A stretch of 32,424 nt of DNA, from assembly GCF_019425495.1 (NCBI RefSeq), contig NZ_VFIV01000012.1:1-32424 (forward strand), written 5' to 3'. The position numbers were made by a program, and so were the translations under genes. The first letter of the stretch is position 1, and each line of letters opens with the position of its first letter. Below, in pieces: positions 20,138-30,732 of the stretch. A model generated the notes under the pieces. The model saw nothing but the letters and a program-made list of their open reading frames with translations. It was not told the origin of the DNA and did not search any database. The stretch comes from Coxiella endosymbiont of Ornithodoros amblus (GTDB taxonomy: Bacteria; Pseudomonadota; Gammaproteobacteria; Coxiellales; Coxiellaceae).

Positions 20138-23100
20138 TCAATCATTCTCCAAACCAATATCAATCGCCAACGAACGGATTTCTTTTACTAATACGTTAAA
20201 AGACTCTGGCATGCCTGCATCCATTCGATGATCGCCGTCGACGATATTTTTATACATGCGCGTGCGGCCAGCTACGTCGTCGGATTTAACCGTCAACATT
20301 TCCTGCAACGTATAAGCCGCTCCGTAGGCTTCCAATGCCCACACTTCCATTTCACCGAACCGTTGACCGCCAAACTGAGCCTTCCCACCAAGGGGTTGCT
20401 GCGTCACTAAACTGTATGATCCTGTAGAGCGCGCGTGCATCTTGTCATCGACCAGATGGTTAAGCTTCAGCATGTACATATAACCGACGGTAACCGGCCG
20501 ATCAAATTTTTTGCCGGTTCGACCATCGTACAATACGGCTTGGCCGGACGTGGGAAGATCTGCCATTTTCAGCAACTGCTTAATTTCTTCCTCAGTCGCT
20601 CCGTCGAATACAGGCGAGGAAATAGGTACGCCTTTTCGCAAGTTTTTCGCCAACGTCATAATTTCAGGATCCTCCAATGCCTCTAAATCAAAGCGCTGGG
20701 TCTTACTCAAACCGTAAATGGGTTTCAATAACTTACGCAGCTCTTTAGCGTCTGCGCCCTTTTGAATCATTTCACCAATTTTTTTTCCTAATCCCTTCGC
20801 GGCCCAACCCAGATGAGTTTCCAGCACTTGACCGATGTTCATCCGCGACGGTACACCTAAAGGATTAAGAACGATATCCACCGGCGTTCCGTCTTCTAAA
20901 TAGGGCATATCTTCGATAGGGACGATGCTGGAAATGACACCTTTATTACCGTGACGCCCTGCCATTTTATCACCGGGTTGAATGCGTCGTTTTACAGCAA
21001 GATAAACTTTCACAATTTTAATGACACCCGGCGCTAAATCACCGCCTTGGGTTAATTTTTGTCGTAAGTCTTTTAATTTAGCATCTCGCGTTTCACGCAA
21101 TTCTTTAAAATATTCGTGAGAAGCTTCGAGCCGCTTAGTGGCAACATCGTCTTGAAAACGAATTTCAAACCATTTCTGTCGGGGCAAATCGACTAAGTAA
21201 TTTTTCGTAATTTTCGTTCCCTTAGTGAGTTTATTTGGTCCACCCACAGCAACGCGTCCTGTCAGCAATTTTTCCAAATTTTCAAACAGCGCATCTTCCC
21301 GAACCCGTAGCTCGTCATTGAGATCTTTTTCAACTCTCGACAATTCAGCTTTTTCTATTTCTAAAGTCCGTTCGTCTTTCTTAACGCCTTCGCGAGTAAA
21401 GATACGAACGTCAATAATGGTTCCGGTAATACCGGGTGTTACGCGTAACGAAGTATCTTTTACGTCTGAAGCTTTTTCACCAAAAATGGCGCGTAATAAT
21501 TTTTCTTCTGGTGTAAGTTGGGTTTCTCCTTTAGGAGTGACCTTACCGACTAAGATATCACCGGCATTAACTTCAGCACCGATGTGGACAATGCCGGACT
21601 CATCCAATTTCGCCAACACACTTTCACTGACGTTAGGAATATCCGAAGTGATTTCTTCCGGCCCTAATTTAGTATCGCGGGCCACACAGGTAAATTCCTG
21701 AATATGGATGGTGGTAAAGCGATCTTCTTCCACCAATCGCTCAGAAATCAAAATGGAATCTTCGAAGTTATATCCGTTCCACGGCATAAAAGCGACTAAT
21801 AAGTTTTGCCCCAGCGCTAACTCACCGATATCGGTGGAGGGGCCATCCGCTAATACGTCTCCTTTTTGAACTTTATCGCCGACTTCTACAATGGGATGCT
21901 GATTAATGCAGGTATTCTGATTAGAGCGAGTAAATTTCGTTAGATTATAGATATCCACACCGATGTCATCATCGTTTTCCGTTTCTTTTCGGTCTACGCG
22001 AACAACGATTCGCGAAGCGTCAACGCAGTCAATGACACCGCTACGCTTAGCAATGACCGTTACCCCTGAGTCCACTGCCACGGTACGCTCCATACCGGTT
22101 CCCACTAACGGGGTTTCCGGCCGAATGGTGGGCACGGCTTGGCGTTGCATGTTTGATCCCATCAATGCACGGTTAGCGTCATCGTGTTCCAAAAAAGGAA
22201 TTAACGCAGCAGCAACGGAAACGATTTGTCGCGGCGACACATCCATATAATTAATCTTATCGGGTGTCGTTAAAGTAAACTCCCCTTTATACCGACAGGA
22301 AATTAAATCATCAACTAGCTGTCCTTTTTCATCGACATTGGTATTAGCTTGCGCAATGTAATAATCACCTTCTTCAATAGCTGACAAATACTCCGTTTCA
22401 TCAGTCACTACACGATCAACGACCTTACGATAAGGCGTTTCTAAAAATCCATATTCATTAGTCCGAGCAAAAACAGCTAAAGAATTAATCAACCCAATAT
22501 TAGGACCTTCGGGCGTTTCAATAGGACAAACTCGACCATAGTGCGTCACATGCACGTCACGTACTTCAAACCCTGCACGTTCTCGCGTCAATCCTCCCGG
22601 TCCCAAGGCGGATACACGTCGTTTATGAGTGATTTCTGAGAGTGGATTATTTTGATCCATAAATTGCGATAGTTGGCTTGAACCAAAAAATTCTTTAATG
22701 GCTGCAGAAACAGGTTTAGCGTTTACTAAATCCTGAGGCATGAGGTTTTCGACGTCGGCCAAACTGAGTCTGTCTTTAACGGCGCGCTCCACCCGCACAA
22801 GACCAACGCGGAATTGATTTTCCGCCATTTCACCCACACTTCGGATACGTCGATTTCCCAGATGATCGATATCATCGACATTACCTTTACCATCACGAAT
22901 ATCAACCAATACGCGCAATACATCAACAACGTCTTCTTTGGATAAAACATCCAATCCGGTTAATTCTTTGCGGCCTACACGGCGATTAAATTTCATTCGT
23001 CCCACTGCCGATAAACTATAACGCTCCAGCGAGAAGAATAAATTTTCAAACAAACTTTCTGCCGCTTCTTTTGTAGGTGGTTCGCCCGGGCGCATAATGC

Positions 23101-24268
23101 GGTAAATTTCCACGAGTGCTTCAAGTTGGTTGGTCGTGGTATCTAACCGCAAAGTATCAGAAACGTACGGACCGCATTCGATCTCGTTGATATACAGTGT
23201 ATCCAACAACGCCTTTTTTGTAGCGCGTAAGTTTTTTAATAATTCAGCGGTAATTTCTTCATTCGCGTGCACTATGACTTCGCCAGTTTCTTCGTCAATA
23301 ATGGTTCTCCCAATGACTTTGCCATATAAATAATCGTCGGGCAGTTCAAGTTTATTAATTTCTGCTTTTTCAATGAGGCGAATGTGGCGCGCTGAAATTC
23401 GACGATTGGCTTCAACGATAACTTTACCTTTTTTATCTTTTATTTCGACAACCGCAAGCTCGCCTCGTAACCGCTGCGGAATCAAATCTAAGGTAAGGCT
23501 TTCTTGGTTAAGATAAAAGCGATTGGTTTTATAAAACATATCGAGGATTTGCTCGGTATCATAACCAAGCGCGCGCAAAATAACCGTGGCCGGTAACTTT
23601 CGCCGACGATCAATACGCACAAATAAACAATCTTTAGGATCAAATTCAAAATCTAACCACGAACCACGATAAGGAATGACTCGGGCAGAATATAATAACT
23701 TTCCCGATGAATGTGTTTTTCCTTTGTCATGTTCAAAAAAGACGCCGGGGGAACGATGGAGCTGTGAAACCACTACGCGCTCAGTCCCGTTAATAACAAG
23801 ACTGCCCGTCTCTGTCATCAATGGAATTTCGCCCATGTAAACTTCTTGCTCTTTAATATCTTTGATGGCTTTTTTACCGGTAGGGGCTTCTTTATCGTAA
23901 ATGACCAACCTCATCTTGACTTTCAAAGGAGCCGCGTAAGTCAATCCCCGTAATTTACATTCCTCAACATCAAAAAGAGTGGATTCTTCTCCTAAACTGT
24001 AACCCACGTATTCAAGCACTACATACCCAGAATAGCTGGTAATAGGGAAAACAGATTTAAAGGCAGCATGCAAACCGTTATCTTCGCGTTTTTCTGCGGC
24101 GATATCTTTTTGCAAAAATTTTCGATAAGATTCTATCTGTGTTTCTAATAAATAAGGCGTTTTTAATATTTCGACTTCGCGTTTCCCTAAATTGACGCGC
24201 GCGCGTCTTTTCTCAGGATAAGAAATCGTAGCTAAATTATTGCTACTTCTACTGTTCGCTTGCGCCAT
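20138..24268 (-). CDS. rpoB: DNA-directed RNA polymerase subunit beta
   Basis: Beta forms one side of the polymerase cleft and binds rifampicin. The ATG at 24268 gives 1376 residues starting [20 protein letters not shown], with GAGG 7 nt upstream; an in-frame GTG at 24274 is less well placed. The rifampicin region near residues 528-552 reads [20 protein letters not shown], then [10 protein letters not shown]. It keeps the Asp, His and Ser residues commonly changed in resistant strains. C-terminal [15 protein letters not shown] and [18 protein letters not shown] are present. Length is slightly above E. coli (1342). Confidence 0.98.
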   Translation of the reverse strand: MAQANSRSSNNLATISYPEKRRARVNLGKREVEILKTPYLLETQIESYRKFLQKDIAAEKREDNGLHAAFKSVFPITSYSGYVVLEYVGYSLGEESTLFDVEECKLRGLTYAAPLKVKMRLVIYDKEAPTGKKAIKDIKEQEVYMGEIPLMTETGSLVINGTERVVVSQLHRSPGVFFEHDKGKTHSSGKLLYSARVIPYRGSWLDFEFDPKDCLFVRIDRRRKLPATVILRALGYDTEQILDMFYKTNRFYLNQESLTLDLIPQRLRGELAVVEIKDKKGKVIVEANRRISARHIRLIEKAEINKLELPDDYLYGKVIGRTIIDEETGEVIVHANEEITAELLKNLRATKKALLDTLYINEIECGPYVSDTLRLDTTTNQLEALVEIYRIMRPGEPPTKEAAESLFENLFFSLERYSLSAVGRMKFNRRVGRKELTGLDVLSKEDVVDVLRVLVDIRDGKGNVDDIDHLGNRRIRSVGEMAENQFRVGLVRVERAVKDRLSLADVENLMPQDLVNAKPVSAAIKEFFGSSQLSQFMDQNNPLSEITHKRRVSALGPGGLTRERAGFEVRDVHVTHYGRVCPIETPEGPNIGLINSLAVFARTNEYGFLETPYRKVVDRVVTDETEYLSAIEEGDYYIAQANTNVDEKGQLVDDLISCRYKGEFTLTTPDKINYMDVSPRQIVSVAAALIPFLEHDDANRALMGSNMQRQAVPTIRPETPLVGTGMERTVAVDSGVTVIAKRSGVIDCVDASRIVVRVDRKETENDDDIGVDIYNLTKFTRSNQNTCINQHPIVEVGDKVQKGDVLADGPSTDIGELALGQNLLVAFMPWNGYNFEDSILISERLVEEDRFTTIHIQEFTCVARDTKLGPEEITSDIPNVSESVLAKLDESGIVHIGAEVNAGDILVGKVTPKGETQLTPEEKLLRAIFGEKASDVKDTSLRVTPGITGTIIDVRIFTREGVKKDERTLEIEKAELSRVEKDLNDELRVREDALFENLEKLLTGRVAVGGPNKLTKGTKITKNYLVDLPRQKWFEIRFQDDVATKRLEASHEYFKELRETRDAKLKDLRQKLTQGGDLAPGVIKIVKVYLAVKRRIQPGDKMAGRHGNKGVISSIVPIEDMPYLEDGTPVDIVLNPLGVPSRMNIGQVLETHLGWAAKGLGKKIGEMIQKGADAKELRKLLKPIYGLSKTQRFDLEALEDPEIMTLAKNLRKGVPISSPVFDGATEEEIKQLLKMADLPTSGQAVLYDGRTGKKFDRPVTVGYMYMLKLNHLVDDKMHARSTGSYSLVTQQPLGGKAQFGGQRFGEMEVWALEAYGAAYTLQEMLTVKSDDVAGRTRMYKNIVDGDHRMDAGMPESFNVLVKEIRSLAIDIGLEND

Positions 24269-24313
24269 GTACACACCTCATTTTAAACTAACTAAACGAT
24301 GATACTAACACCG

Positions 24314-24376
24314 TTCTCGCAAAAGCGAGAAGTCAGAATGCCACTAGGTATTCTTTCCAATGGAGGCCCCGCCTCC
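24314..24376 (-). promoter_or_regulatory. Three tandem hairpins in the rplL-rpoB spacer
   Basis: The 151-bp spacer holds three stem-loops in transcription order: GGAGGC/GCCTCC at 24376-24362, AGAATACC/GGCATTCT at 24354-24335, and TTCTCGC/GCGAGAA with a TTTT loop at 24331-24314. In E. coli the same spacer holds an attenuator and an RNase III site that set the ratio of L7/L12 to polymerase. The position and density of hairpins suggest a similar role here; that is inference. Confidence 0.6.
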
Positions 24377-24419
24377 GCGAAACCACCGTGGAGCACTCAA
24401 TAAGCATTGGGCGAGTCGA

Positions 24420-24800
24420 CTATTCCAACTCAACTTTGGCACCTGCTTCTTCAAGCTCTTTCTTAATTTTTTCCGCTTCCTCCTTAGAAACGACTTCTTT
24501 CACCACACTTGGGACTGATTCCACCAAATCTTTGGCTTCTTTCAATCCAAGACCCGTAATGGTGCGGATAGCTTTGATGACGCCAATTTTATTGTCACCA
24601 AAACTGGCCATCTTTACGTTAAATTCTGTTTTTTCTTCAACTGCAACCGTTTCGCCTCCAACTGCCGGTTCCGCCACCGCAATAGCTGCTTGAGCAGAAA
24701 CACCAAATTTTTCTTCCATTGCTTTCACTAAATCCACCACCTCCACGACGCTCATATTGCCGACCGCTTCTAAAATGTCATCTTTTGATAATTGTACCAT
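24420..24800 (-). CDS. rplL: 50S ribosomal protein L7/L12
   Basis: L7/L12 forms the flexible stalk dimers that recruit translational GTPases. The 126-residue product has the N-terminal dimerisation domain ([20 protein letters not shown]) and an Ala/Gly/Glu hinge ([16 protein letters not shown]). The C-terminal factor-binding domain contains [20 protein letters not shown] and ends [14 protein letters not shown]. It follows rplJ by 32 bp. Confidence 0.98.
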   Translation of the reverse strand: MVQLSKDDILEAVGNMSVVEVVDLVKAMEEKFGVSAQAAIAVAEPAVGGETVAVEEKTEFNVKMASFGDNKIGVIKAIRTITGLGLKEAKDLVESVPSVVKEVVSKEEAEKIKKELEEAGAKVELE

Positions 24801-24832
24801 TATTATTTACTCCAAAAAGTTTACTATAAGTA

Positions 24833-25357
24833 CTAAGCTGCTTTTTGATCGCGCACAGCTGCCATGACTCGAATAACCTGAGCAATAACTTCATTAAGGG
24901 TGTGGACCAATTTAGCCACTGGCGCCAATAGTACAGCCGCCAATTGACTCAAGGCCTCCCCACGAGACGGTAATCGCGCGACAGATTTCAATTTCTCTGC
25001 CGGCAACAATTCACCATCCAACACCAAGCCTTTTACTTCCAGGCTTTCATGTTCCTTAATAAATTTTTCAATCAAACGAGCAACAACACCAGGTTCCTCT
25101 TGTGAAAAAAACAACACAATGGGACCTGTTAGCACTTCTTCGAGACAGGCACAGGTTGTCTCTTTAAATGCCCGTCGCGCCAGCGTGTTGCGATACACAC
25201 GCATATGTACGCACGCTTCACGAGCGCTTTTTCGTAATTCGGACATTTCAGAGACTGTTAAGCCGCGATAATCAGCAGCCACCGCAGAAACCGATTCATT
25301 GGCAATGTCTGTGATTTCCGCAACCATTGCCTTTTTCTGTTCAAGATTTAAAGCCAC
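24833..25357 (-). CDS. rplJ: 50S ribosomal protein L10
   Basis: L10 anchors the L7/L12 dimers to the ribosome through its C-terminal helix and binds 23S rRNA at the stalk base. The 174-residue product starts with GTG (then ALNLEQKKAMVAEITDIA), preceded by a G-rich ribosome site. The conserved DYRGLTVSEMSELRKSAREA region is at about residues 29-48. In E. coli the L10-L12 complex represses its own translation through the leader; the structured leader here (25387-25490) fits that. Confidence 0.97.
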   Translation of the reverse strand: MALNLEQKKAMVAEITDIANESVSAVAADYRGLTVSEMSELRKSAREACVHMRVYRNTLARRAFKETTCACLEEVLTGPIVLFFSQEEPGVVARLIEKFIKEHESLEVKGLVLDGELLPAEKLKSVARLPSRGEALSQLAAVLLAPVAKLVHTLNEVIAQVIRVMAAVRDQKAA

Positions 25358-25386
25358 TGTCTCTTTCCCCCCGTTGTTATTACAAA

Positions 25387-25490
25387 GAAATAGCTCTTGC
25401 TATTTCCACCGTTTCGGTGACAACCTATTTGGTAAGCACCGCCTGCATGAGCAGCACACCTAGACGTGCTTTTAAACCATCAGGTACCAA
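25387..25490 (-). promoter_or_regulatory. Structured rplJ leader, possible L10 autoregulation site
   Basis: Upstream of rplJ the RNA can form a long-range pairing TTGGTA (25490-25485) with TACCAA (25434-25429). This encloses an AGCAC/GTGCT hairpin. Two further perfect hairpins follow: CACCG/CGGTG (25419-25407) and GAAATAGC/GCTATTTC (25406-25387). The segment AGACCGTTGG resembles the conserved start of L10 leaders as I remember them. It is the expected place for L10(L12)4 binding, but I cannot run a covariance model. Confidence 0.55.
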
Positions 25491-25561
25491 CGGTCTTCGA
25501 CGGCTAACGTCAATGACGTCTACCGGCCGAAATCTTTTCTAACGTCATCCCTCCTCCACAT

Positions 25562-25590
25562 ACCTGTATTCCGCTTCGCCCCATACAGGT
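25562..25590. repeat. Hairpin repeat with CGCTTCGC core, rplA-rplJ spacer
   Basis: Perfect 8-bp arms ACCTGTAT (25562-25569) and ATACAGGT (25583-25590) surround TCCGCTTCGCCCC. It is closely related to the element at 15479-15514. It lies 24 bp past the rplA stop, in the 256-bp spacer before rplJ. Confidence 0.7.
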
Positions 25591-25613
25591 TACCAATTCT
25601 GGATGTTGCACAA

Positions 25614-26312
25614 TTAGGATCCTACTGTTGTTTGATCTATAGCTATTCCGGGACCCATTGTGCTTGATAAGGTTAATTTCTTTAAATATGTTCCTTTAGC
25701 TGCGCTCGGTTTAACTTTTTTGATATCATTCAATAAAGCCAGGAAATTTTCCTCCAGTGCCTTTTCCTCAAAATCCATCTTGCCAATAGTGCAGTGGATA
25801 ATACCATTTTTATCAGTACGATAGAGAACTTGGCCTTGCTTGGCATTCTTCACCGCCAAAGCGACATCCGTGGTTACCGTGCCTACTTTTGGATTGGGCA
25901 TTAAACCCCGCGGTCCCAATACCTGGCCCAATTTACCCACAACTCGCATGGTTTCGGGGGTTGCTATTACCACGTCAAAATCAATATCCCCGCTCTGGAT
26001 GCGCTCAGCGAGATCGTCCAAGCCAACGATGTCCGCTCCAGCGGCTTTGGCTTTTTCTACATTATCCCCTTGAGCAAAAACAGCTACTTTCACCGTGTGC
26101 CCACTTCCGTGTGGCAAGACGGTGGCGCCACGAATAGCCTGATCGGACTTGCGAGAATCGATCCCTAAGTTAATCGCTACATCAATGCTTTCATTGAATT
26201 TCGCTTTTGCGCATTCCTTTATTAATTTGATAGCCTCTGAAAGAGGGTAAGCTTTATCACGCTGCGCCTTTTCGGCGTTGGTTTTTCGTCTTTTCGTCAG
26301 TCTTGGCGCCAT
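25614..26312 (-). CDS. rplA: 50S ribosomal protein L1
   Basis: L1 forms the mobile stalk that moves deacylated tRNA from the E site; in E. coli it represses translation of rplK-rplA. The 232-residue product starts [20 protein letters not shown]. It has the signature [20 protein letters not shown] and the C-terminal half with [20 protein letters not shown]. It overlaps the rplK stop by one base. Confidence 0.97.
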   Translation of the reverse strand: MAPRLTKRRKTNAEKAQRDKAYPLSEAIKLIKECAKAKFNESIDVAINLGIDSRKSDQAIRGATVLPHGSGHTVKVAVFAQGDNVEKAKAAGADIVGLDDLAERIQSGDIDFDVVIATPETMRVVGKLGQVLGPRGLMPNPKVGTVTTDVALAVKNAKQGQVLYRTDKNGIIHCTIGKMDFEEKALEENFLALLNDIKKVKPSAAKGTYLKKLTLSSTMGPGIAIDQTTVGS

Positions 26313-26749
26313 TATTCAACCCCCTCTACGTCGATGCCCATGCTGCGCGCTGTTCCTGCGATGGTGCGGATAGCGGCCTCTAAATCAACCGCGGTGAGAT
26401 CGGGTGTTTTCATTTTAGCGATTTCCTCTAATTGCTGACGCGTCGCTTTACCTACTTTTTCCATGTTAGGGCGCGCACTGCCGCTTTTACTTTTAAGCAC
26501 AAACTTTTTCAATAAAACAGAAGCGGGCGGCGTTTTAGTAATAAAAGAAAAAGTGCGATCTGTATACACTGTGATAATGACGGGAGTCAGCAAGCCCTTT
26601 TCAATATTTTTGGTTGCCGTATTAAATGCTTCGCAAAATTCCCGGATGTTAACGCCATGTTGGCCCAACGCTGGGCCCACCGGCGGACTGGGATTGGCTT
26701 CACCGGCTTTTACTTGAAGGCGAATATAGCCCGTTATTTTCTTTGCCAT
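26312..26749 (-). CDS. rplK: 50S ribosomal protein L11
   Basis: L11 binds the GTPase-associated region of 23S rRNA and is needed for RelA activation during the stringent response. The 145-residue product starts [20 protein letters not shown]. It has the proline-rich linker [20 protein letters not shown] and the C-terminal RNA-binding domain with [18 protein letters not shown]. It follows nusG after 123 bp that contain a terminator-like hairpin. Confidence 0.97.
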   Translation of the reverse strand: MAKKITGYIRLQVKAGEANPSPPVGPALGQHGVNIREFCEAFNTATKNIEKGLLTPVIITVYTDRTFSFITKTPPASVLLKKFVLKSKSGSARPNMEKVGKATRQQLEEIAKMKTPDLTAVDLEAAIRTIAGTARSMGIDVEGVE

Positions 26750-26810
26750 AATTTTCCCCTGGGTTCAATCGCTCATCATCTGTTATTCAATGAGCTCCCC
26801 AATTGCTTTT

Positions 26811-26842
26811 AAAAAATCTCGGCCGAAAACGCCAGAGATTTT
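26811..26842 (-). terminator. Terminator or attenuator between nusG and rplK
   Basis: On the minus strand AAAATCTC, a bulged T and GGC pair with GCC-GAGATTTT across the loop GTTTTCG, and a run of six T follows the stem. It starts about 30 nt past the nusG stop. It has the shape of an intrinsic terminator, so secE-nusG may be partly separated from rplKAJL-rpoBC. I found no strong promoter between it and rplK, which suggests partial read-through rather than full termination. Confidence 0.7.
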
Positions 26843-26872
26843 ACTTTAAACGCACAGATTTACTCTATGCTC

Positions 26873-27394
26873 CTAACTTTTTTCGACCTGACTAAATTCC
26901 AATTCGACCGGCGTCGAACGTCCAAAAATAAGAACTGAGACTCGCAAACGATTTTTTTCGTAATTGACGTCTTCAACCACGCCATTGAAATCGGCGAACG
27001 GGCCTTCAATTACACGAACGACTTCGCCAGGCTCAAAAAGCACTTTCGGTTTGGGTTTGGCCTCCCCTTCTTCAACCCGTCGTAAAATTTGTGCTGCATC
27101 TTTATCAGTAATGCCCCCAATAAAACGTACTACTTGGGGTATGTTTCGTACTAGGTCCGAGGTTTTATCATTCATAATCATTTGCACTAAAACATAACCT
27201 GGAAAAAATTTGCGTTGGCTTTTTCTTTTTCGCCCACTTCGCATTTCCACCACTTCTTCTGTTGGAACAATAACTTTACCAAAGAATTCATTGAGTTCTT
27301 TTAGATGGATATGTTCTTTAAGAACTTTAACGACGTAATTTTCGTCACCCGAATAAGTGTGTATTACATACCAACGTTTTTTTTCTTCGGTCAT
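26873..27394 (-). CDS. nusG: Transcription elongation factor NusG
   Basis: NusG binds the polymerase clamp, suppresses pausing, and links polymerase to Rho or to ribosomal S10. The 173-residue product has the N-terminal NGN domain, starting [20 protein letters not shown], with the signature [10 protein letters not shown]. The C-terminal KOW domain, at about residues 120-150, contains [20 protein letters not shown]. Length is typical (about 180). It follows secE by 68 bp. Confidence 0.97.
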   Translation of the reverse strand: MTEEKKRWYVIHTYSGDENYVVKVLKEHIHLKELNEFFGKVIVPTEEVVEMRSGRKRKSQRKFFPGYVLVQMIMNDKTSDLVRNIPQVVRFIGGITDKDAAQILRRVEEGEAKPKPKVLFEPGEVVRVIEGPFADFNGVVEDVNYEKNRLRVSVLIFGRSTPVELEFSQVEKS

Positions 27395-27462
27395 CTTTTA
27401 ATAAACTCCTCAAAACCCCAGCGCGATCAACAAGAACAATAATTCTTCGGACGCGAAATTTA

Positions 27463-27846
27463 TTATCCTCTTTGTCCAGCCATCCATCCGATAGCCCACA
27501 TAAATAAACTATCAAGGCCCCATAAAATGAGGGCCGTAATTACAACCATCACAATAACAACCAACGTTGTTTGAAGCGTCTCTTGACGAGTCGGCCAAAC
27601 TACTCTGCGCAATTCCGTCCGCGCACCTTTAATAAAACCCAAAGCCCTTCGTCCTTTGTTAGTTTGTGAAGCGATCGCCAATAATATCACAAGAACAACA
27701 ATCCCAACGGCTGCACGAATAGCCACCACTACTTGGCTATAGTAAAATTCAGCTACAATCACCGCGACTAAAAGAACAACAATTAGCAGCCACTTTAAGC
27801 CATCGAACCGTGATTTTTTTTCTAGCGTTACACTTTGTTGGGCCAT
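27463..27846 (-). CDS. secE: Preprotein translocase subunit SecE
   Basis: SecE clamps the two halves of SecY in the inner membrane. The ATG at 27846 gives 127 residues starting MAQQSVTLEKKSRFDGLKW, the same length as E. coli SecE. Three hydrophobic segments lie at about residues 20-35, 38-58 and 95-118. The family signature ELRRVVWPTRQETLQTT precedes the last one. An in-frame extension to 27948 would translate the tRNA-Trp gene and is rejected. Confidence 0.96.
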   Translation of the reverse strand: MAQQSVTLEKKSRFDGLKWLLIVVLLVAVIVAEFYYSQVVVAIRAAVGIVVLVILLAIASQTNKGRRALGFIKGARTELRRVVWPTRQETLQTTLVVIVMVVITALILWGLDSLFMWAIGWMAGQRG

Positions 27847-27887
27847 AAATTTTCTCTTATCTACTGCTTCAGAGAGACAGCTCTCGT

Positions 27888-27963
<76 letters not shown>

Positions 27964-27967
27964 AAAC

Positions 27968-29271
<1,304 letters not shown>

Positions 29272-29343
29272 AAGATGACCTCCGAAAAAACGATTAATAA
29301 AATAATAATTCTTAAGGCATTACAGTAAGTCTCGCTACCAGTC

Positions 29344-29419
<76 letters not shown>

Positions 29420-29421
29420 AG

Positions 29422-29492
29422 AGCGGGTGATGGGAGTCGAACCCACGCTATCAGCTTGGAAGGCTGAAGTTCTACCGTTGAACTACACCCGC
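29422..29492 (-). tRNA. glyT: tRNA-Gly (TCC anticodon), CCA not encoded
   Basis: The 71-nt gene starts GCGGGTG and ends CACCCGC-T. The anticodon loop CTTCCAA gives TCC. The next bases are CT and then the first G of tRNA-Thr, so there is no genomic CCA and only 2 nt between the two tRNAs. The 3' end must be completed by a CCA-adding enzyme after RNase P cleavage at tRNA-Thr. Confidence 0.95.
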
Positions 29493-29496
29493 TTTT

Positions 29497-29602
29497 CAGA
29501 AGACAGAAGACAGTGAAGGTGATGCGGTTTCATCGCAATATATTTTTTATGTCGCGAAGCGACACAGCGATCTGTCTTCTGTCATCAGTCCTCTGTCTTC
29601 TG
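29497..29602. repeat. CAGAAGACAG repeats forming an inverted repeat between tRNA-Tyr and tRNA-Gly
   Basis: The left arm (29497-29513) holds two overlapping copies of CAGAAGACAG. The complement CTGTCTTCTG occurs at 29572-29581 and, in near form, at 29593-29602. Between them lies a perfect small hairpin, TGTCGC-GAA-GCGACA (29550-29564). The whole 113-bp spacer can therefore fold on itself. The same motif marks the edge of the tuf duplication. Confidence 0.65.
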
Positions 29603-29605
29603 ATG

Positions 29606-29687
29606 TGGAGGGGGTAGGATTCGAACCTACGAAGGCTGAGCCGTCAGATTTACAGTCTGATCCCTTTAGCCACTCGGGAACCCCTCC
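29606..29687 (-). tRNA. tyrU: tRNA-Tyr (GTA anticodon), CCA not encoded
   Basis: The 82-nt class II gene has a long variable arm, starts GGAGGGG and ends CCCCTCC-A. The anticodon loop CTGTAAA gives GTA. The T arm is GTAGG-TTCGAAT-CCTAC. After the discriminator A the genome reads CAT, not CCA, so the 3' CCA is not encoded. It is the first gene of the tRNA-tufB transcript. Confidence 0.95.
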
Positions 29688-29782
29688 AAATACACTTACC
29701 TACTCAAATCAAAAGATTAAAGAACCCTCTCGGGCTTTTTCACCGATGCCATGCACAAATCACCTCAAAAATCAAGCGTGAT

Positions 29783-29811
29783 ATTGTGCGTAACAATACA
29801 GTGGATGTCAA
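29783..29811 (-). promoter_or_regulatory. Predicted promoter of the tRNA-tufB operon
   Basis: On the minus strand TTGACA (29811-29806) is followed after 17 bp by CACAAT (29788-29783), a 4-of-6 match to the -10 consensus. It lies about 95 bp upstream of tRNA-Tyr and 28 bp past the PPTase stop. The perfect -35 and position support it; the -10 is weaker. Confidence 0.65.
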
Positions 29812-29838
29812 CCTGAATATGGAAAAAGAAAAGCTTGG

Positions 29839-30570
29839 TCAGCCTAGGGCCCAATCAAAATAATGGATGCTTTTGATTGGGGCTTGGACAGCGAGAGCCG
29901 CCATGTAGCCTTTTGCGCTGCGAAGAGGAGAAAGCGACCATTGAGCTGGTGCTTCCGGCTCGCCTTGGACCCATAAGAGGGCATCCTTTTCCGCTTTTGC
30001 ATCCGTTGTGAATTTCTGCAAATGGAAAGATAATCCCTGACCAATCGCTTTTATGTAAGCCTCTTTCAATGTCCAAATTCGATAAAATCCTTCAAGCCGT
30101 GCTTCAGCGGGTAATTCTTTCAACGTTTGGCTTTCTTCAGGCGAGAAAAACCGCTCAGCGATTTGCTCGGCGTGAACACCCGGTTTCATAAATTCGATAT
30201 CAATACCAACCTCCCGATTCCGCGTTATCGCGCACAAAGCGAAAGCACGTGAATCTGAAAGGTTAAATTGTAGTGAGGGGCTGTCCTTAAGATAGGCTTT
30301 TCCATGATGGTTATAACAAAATCGGACTCGTCCTTTTAATTCCGGTAAATAGCTCACTAAGATAGAATGCAACGCTGCATGCGAGGTTACAAAACGACGC
30401 CGATGTTCGGATTGCATAAAACGATCAGCCCGCGCTTGCTCTCCCGGCGATAAAATTTTCCATTTCTTTTCGATTCCTTGAGTGGGACGGTCTAAAAAGA
30501 CACACCACACATGTACATCGCCTTCAATAAGCGAAGGCTTTTCCTCAATAATTTTCCAAGTATTACTCAT
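29839..30570 (-). CDS. Sfp-type 4'-phosphopantetheinyl transferase
   Basis: This enzyme transfers the phosphopantetheine arm of CoA to a serine on acyl or peptidyl carrier proteins, in the cytoplasm. The 243-residue product has the family motifs in order: HGKAYL and FNLSDS near residues 88-105, the magnesium-binding VGIDIEFM near 121, then RFFSPEE. WTLKEAYIKAIGQGLSF, near 168-184, carries the catalytic Glu and Lys. Length fits the Sfp type (about 220-240), not the short AcpS type. No strong ribosome site precedes the ATG. Its carrier-protein substrate is not evident here. It lies between the cydAB remnant and the tRNA operon, with no clear functional link to either. Confidence 0.9.
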   Translation of the reverse strand: MSNTWKIIEEKPSLIEGDVHVWCVFLDRPTQGIEKKWKILSPGEQARADRFMQSEHRRRFVTSHAALHSILVSYLPELKGRVRFCYNHHGKAYLKDSPSLQFNLSDSRAFALCAITRNREVGIDIEFMKPGVHAEQIAERFFSPEESQTLKELPAEARLEGFYRIWTLKEAYIKAIGQGLSFHLQKFTTDAKAEKDALLWVQGEPEAPAQWSLSPLRSAKGYMAALAVQAPIKSIHYFDWALG

Positions 30571-30732
30571 CTACGTGATTTTATCGCTTTGCCACCCGAT
30601 ACATTTGTCCATTCGCAACGTTAAATAAAATCTAAATCCCATAGCGAGCAATAAAACAAACCTGTATAATAAAATATACTCCCTCAAAATAGTAATGTTT
30701 ATCCGCTTCCAAATCTTTTTCGATAATGGTTT

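Noticed and set aside
21225-21701. 158-residue plus-strand ORF within rpoB
   Set aside because: It is wholly antisense to conserved rpoB, is Ser/Thr-rich as expected for a shadow frame, and has no family resemblance.
22658-22740. Possible rifampicin-resistance change in rpoB
   Set aside because: The region reads as wild type at the Asp, His and Ser positions usually altered in resistant strains.
29497-29602. Repeats between tRNA genes as a CRISPR array
   Set aside because: Copies are few, short, in both orientations and irregularly spaced; there are no unique spacers or cas genes.
29725-29750. Hairpin AGCCC-GAGA-GGGTT as a terminator after the PPTase gene
   Set aside because: The stem is only about five pairs with a wobble and lies downstream of the tRNA operon promoter, so it belongs to the tRNA leader and is too weak to call a terminator.
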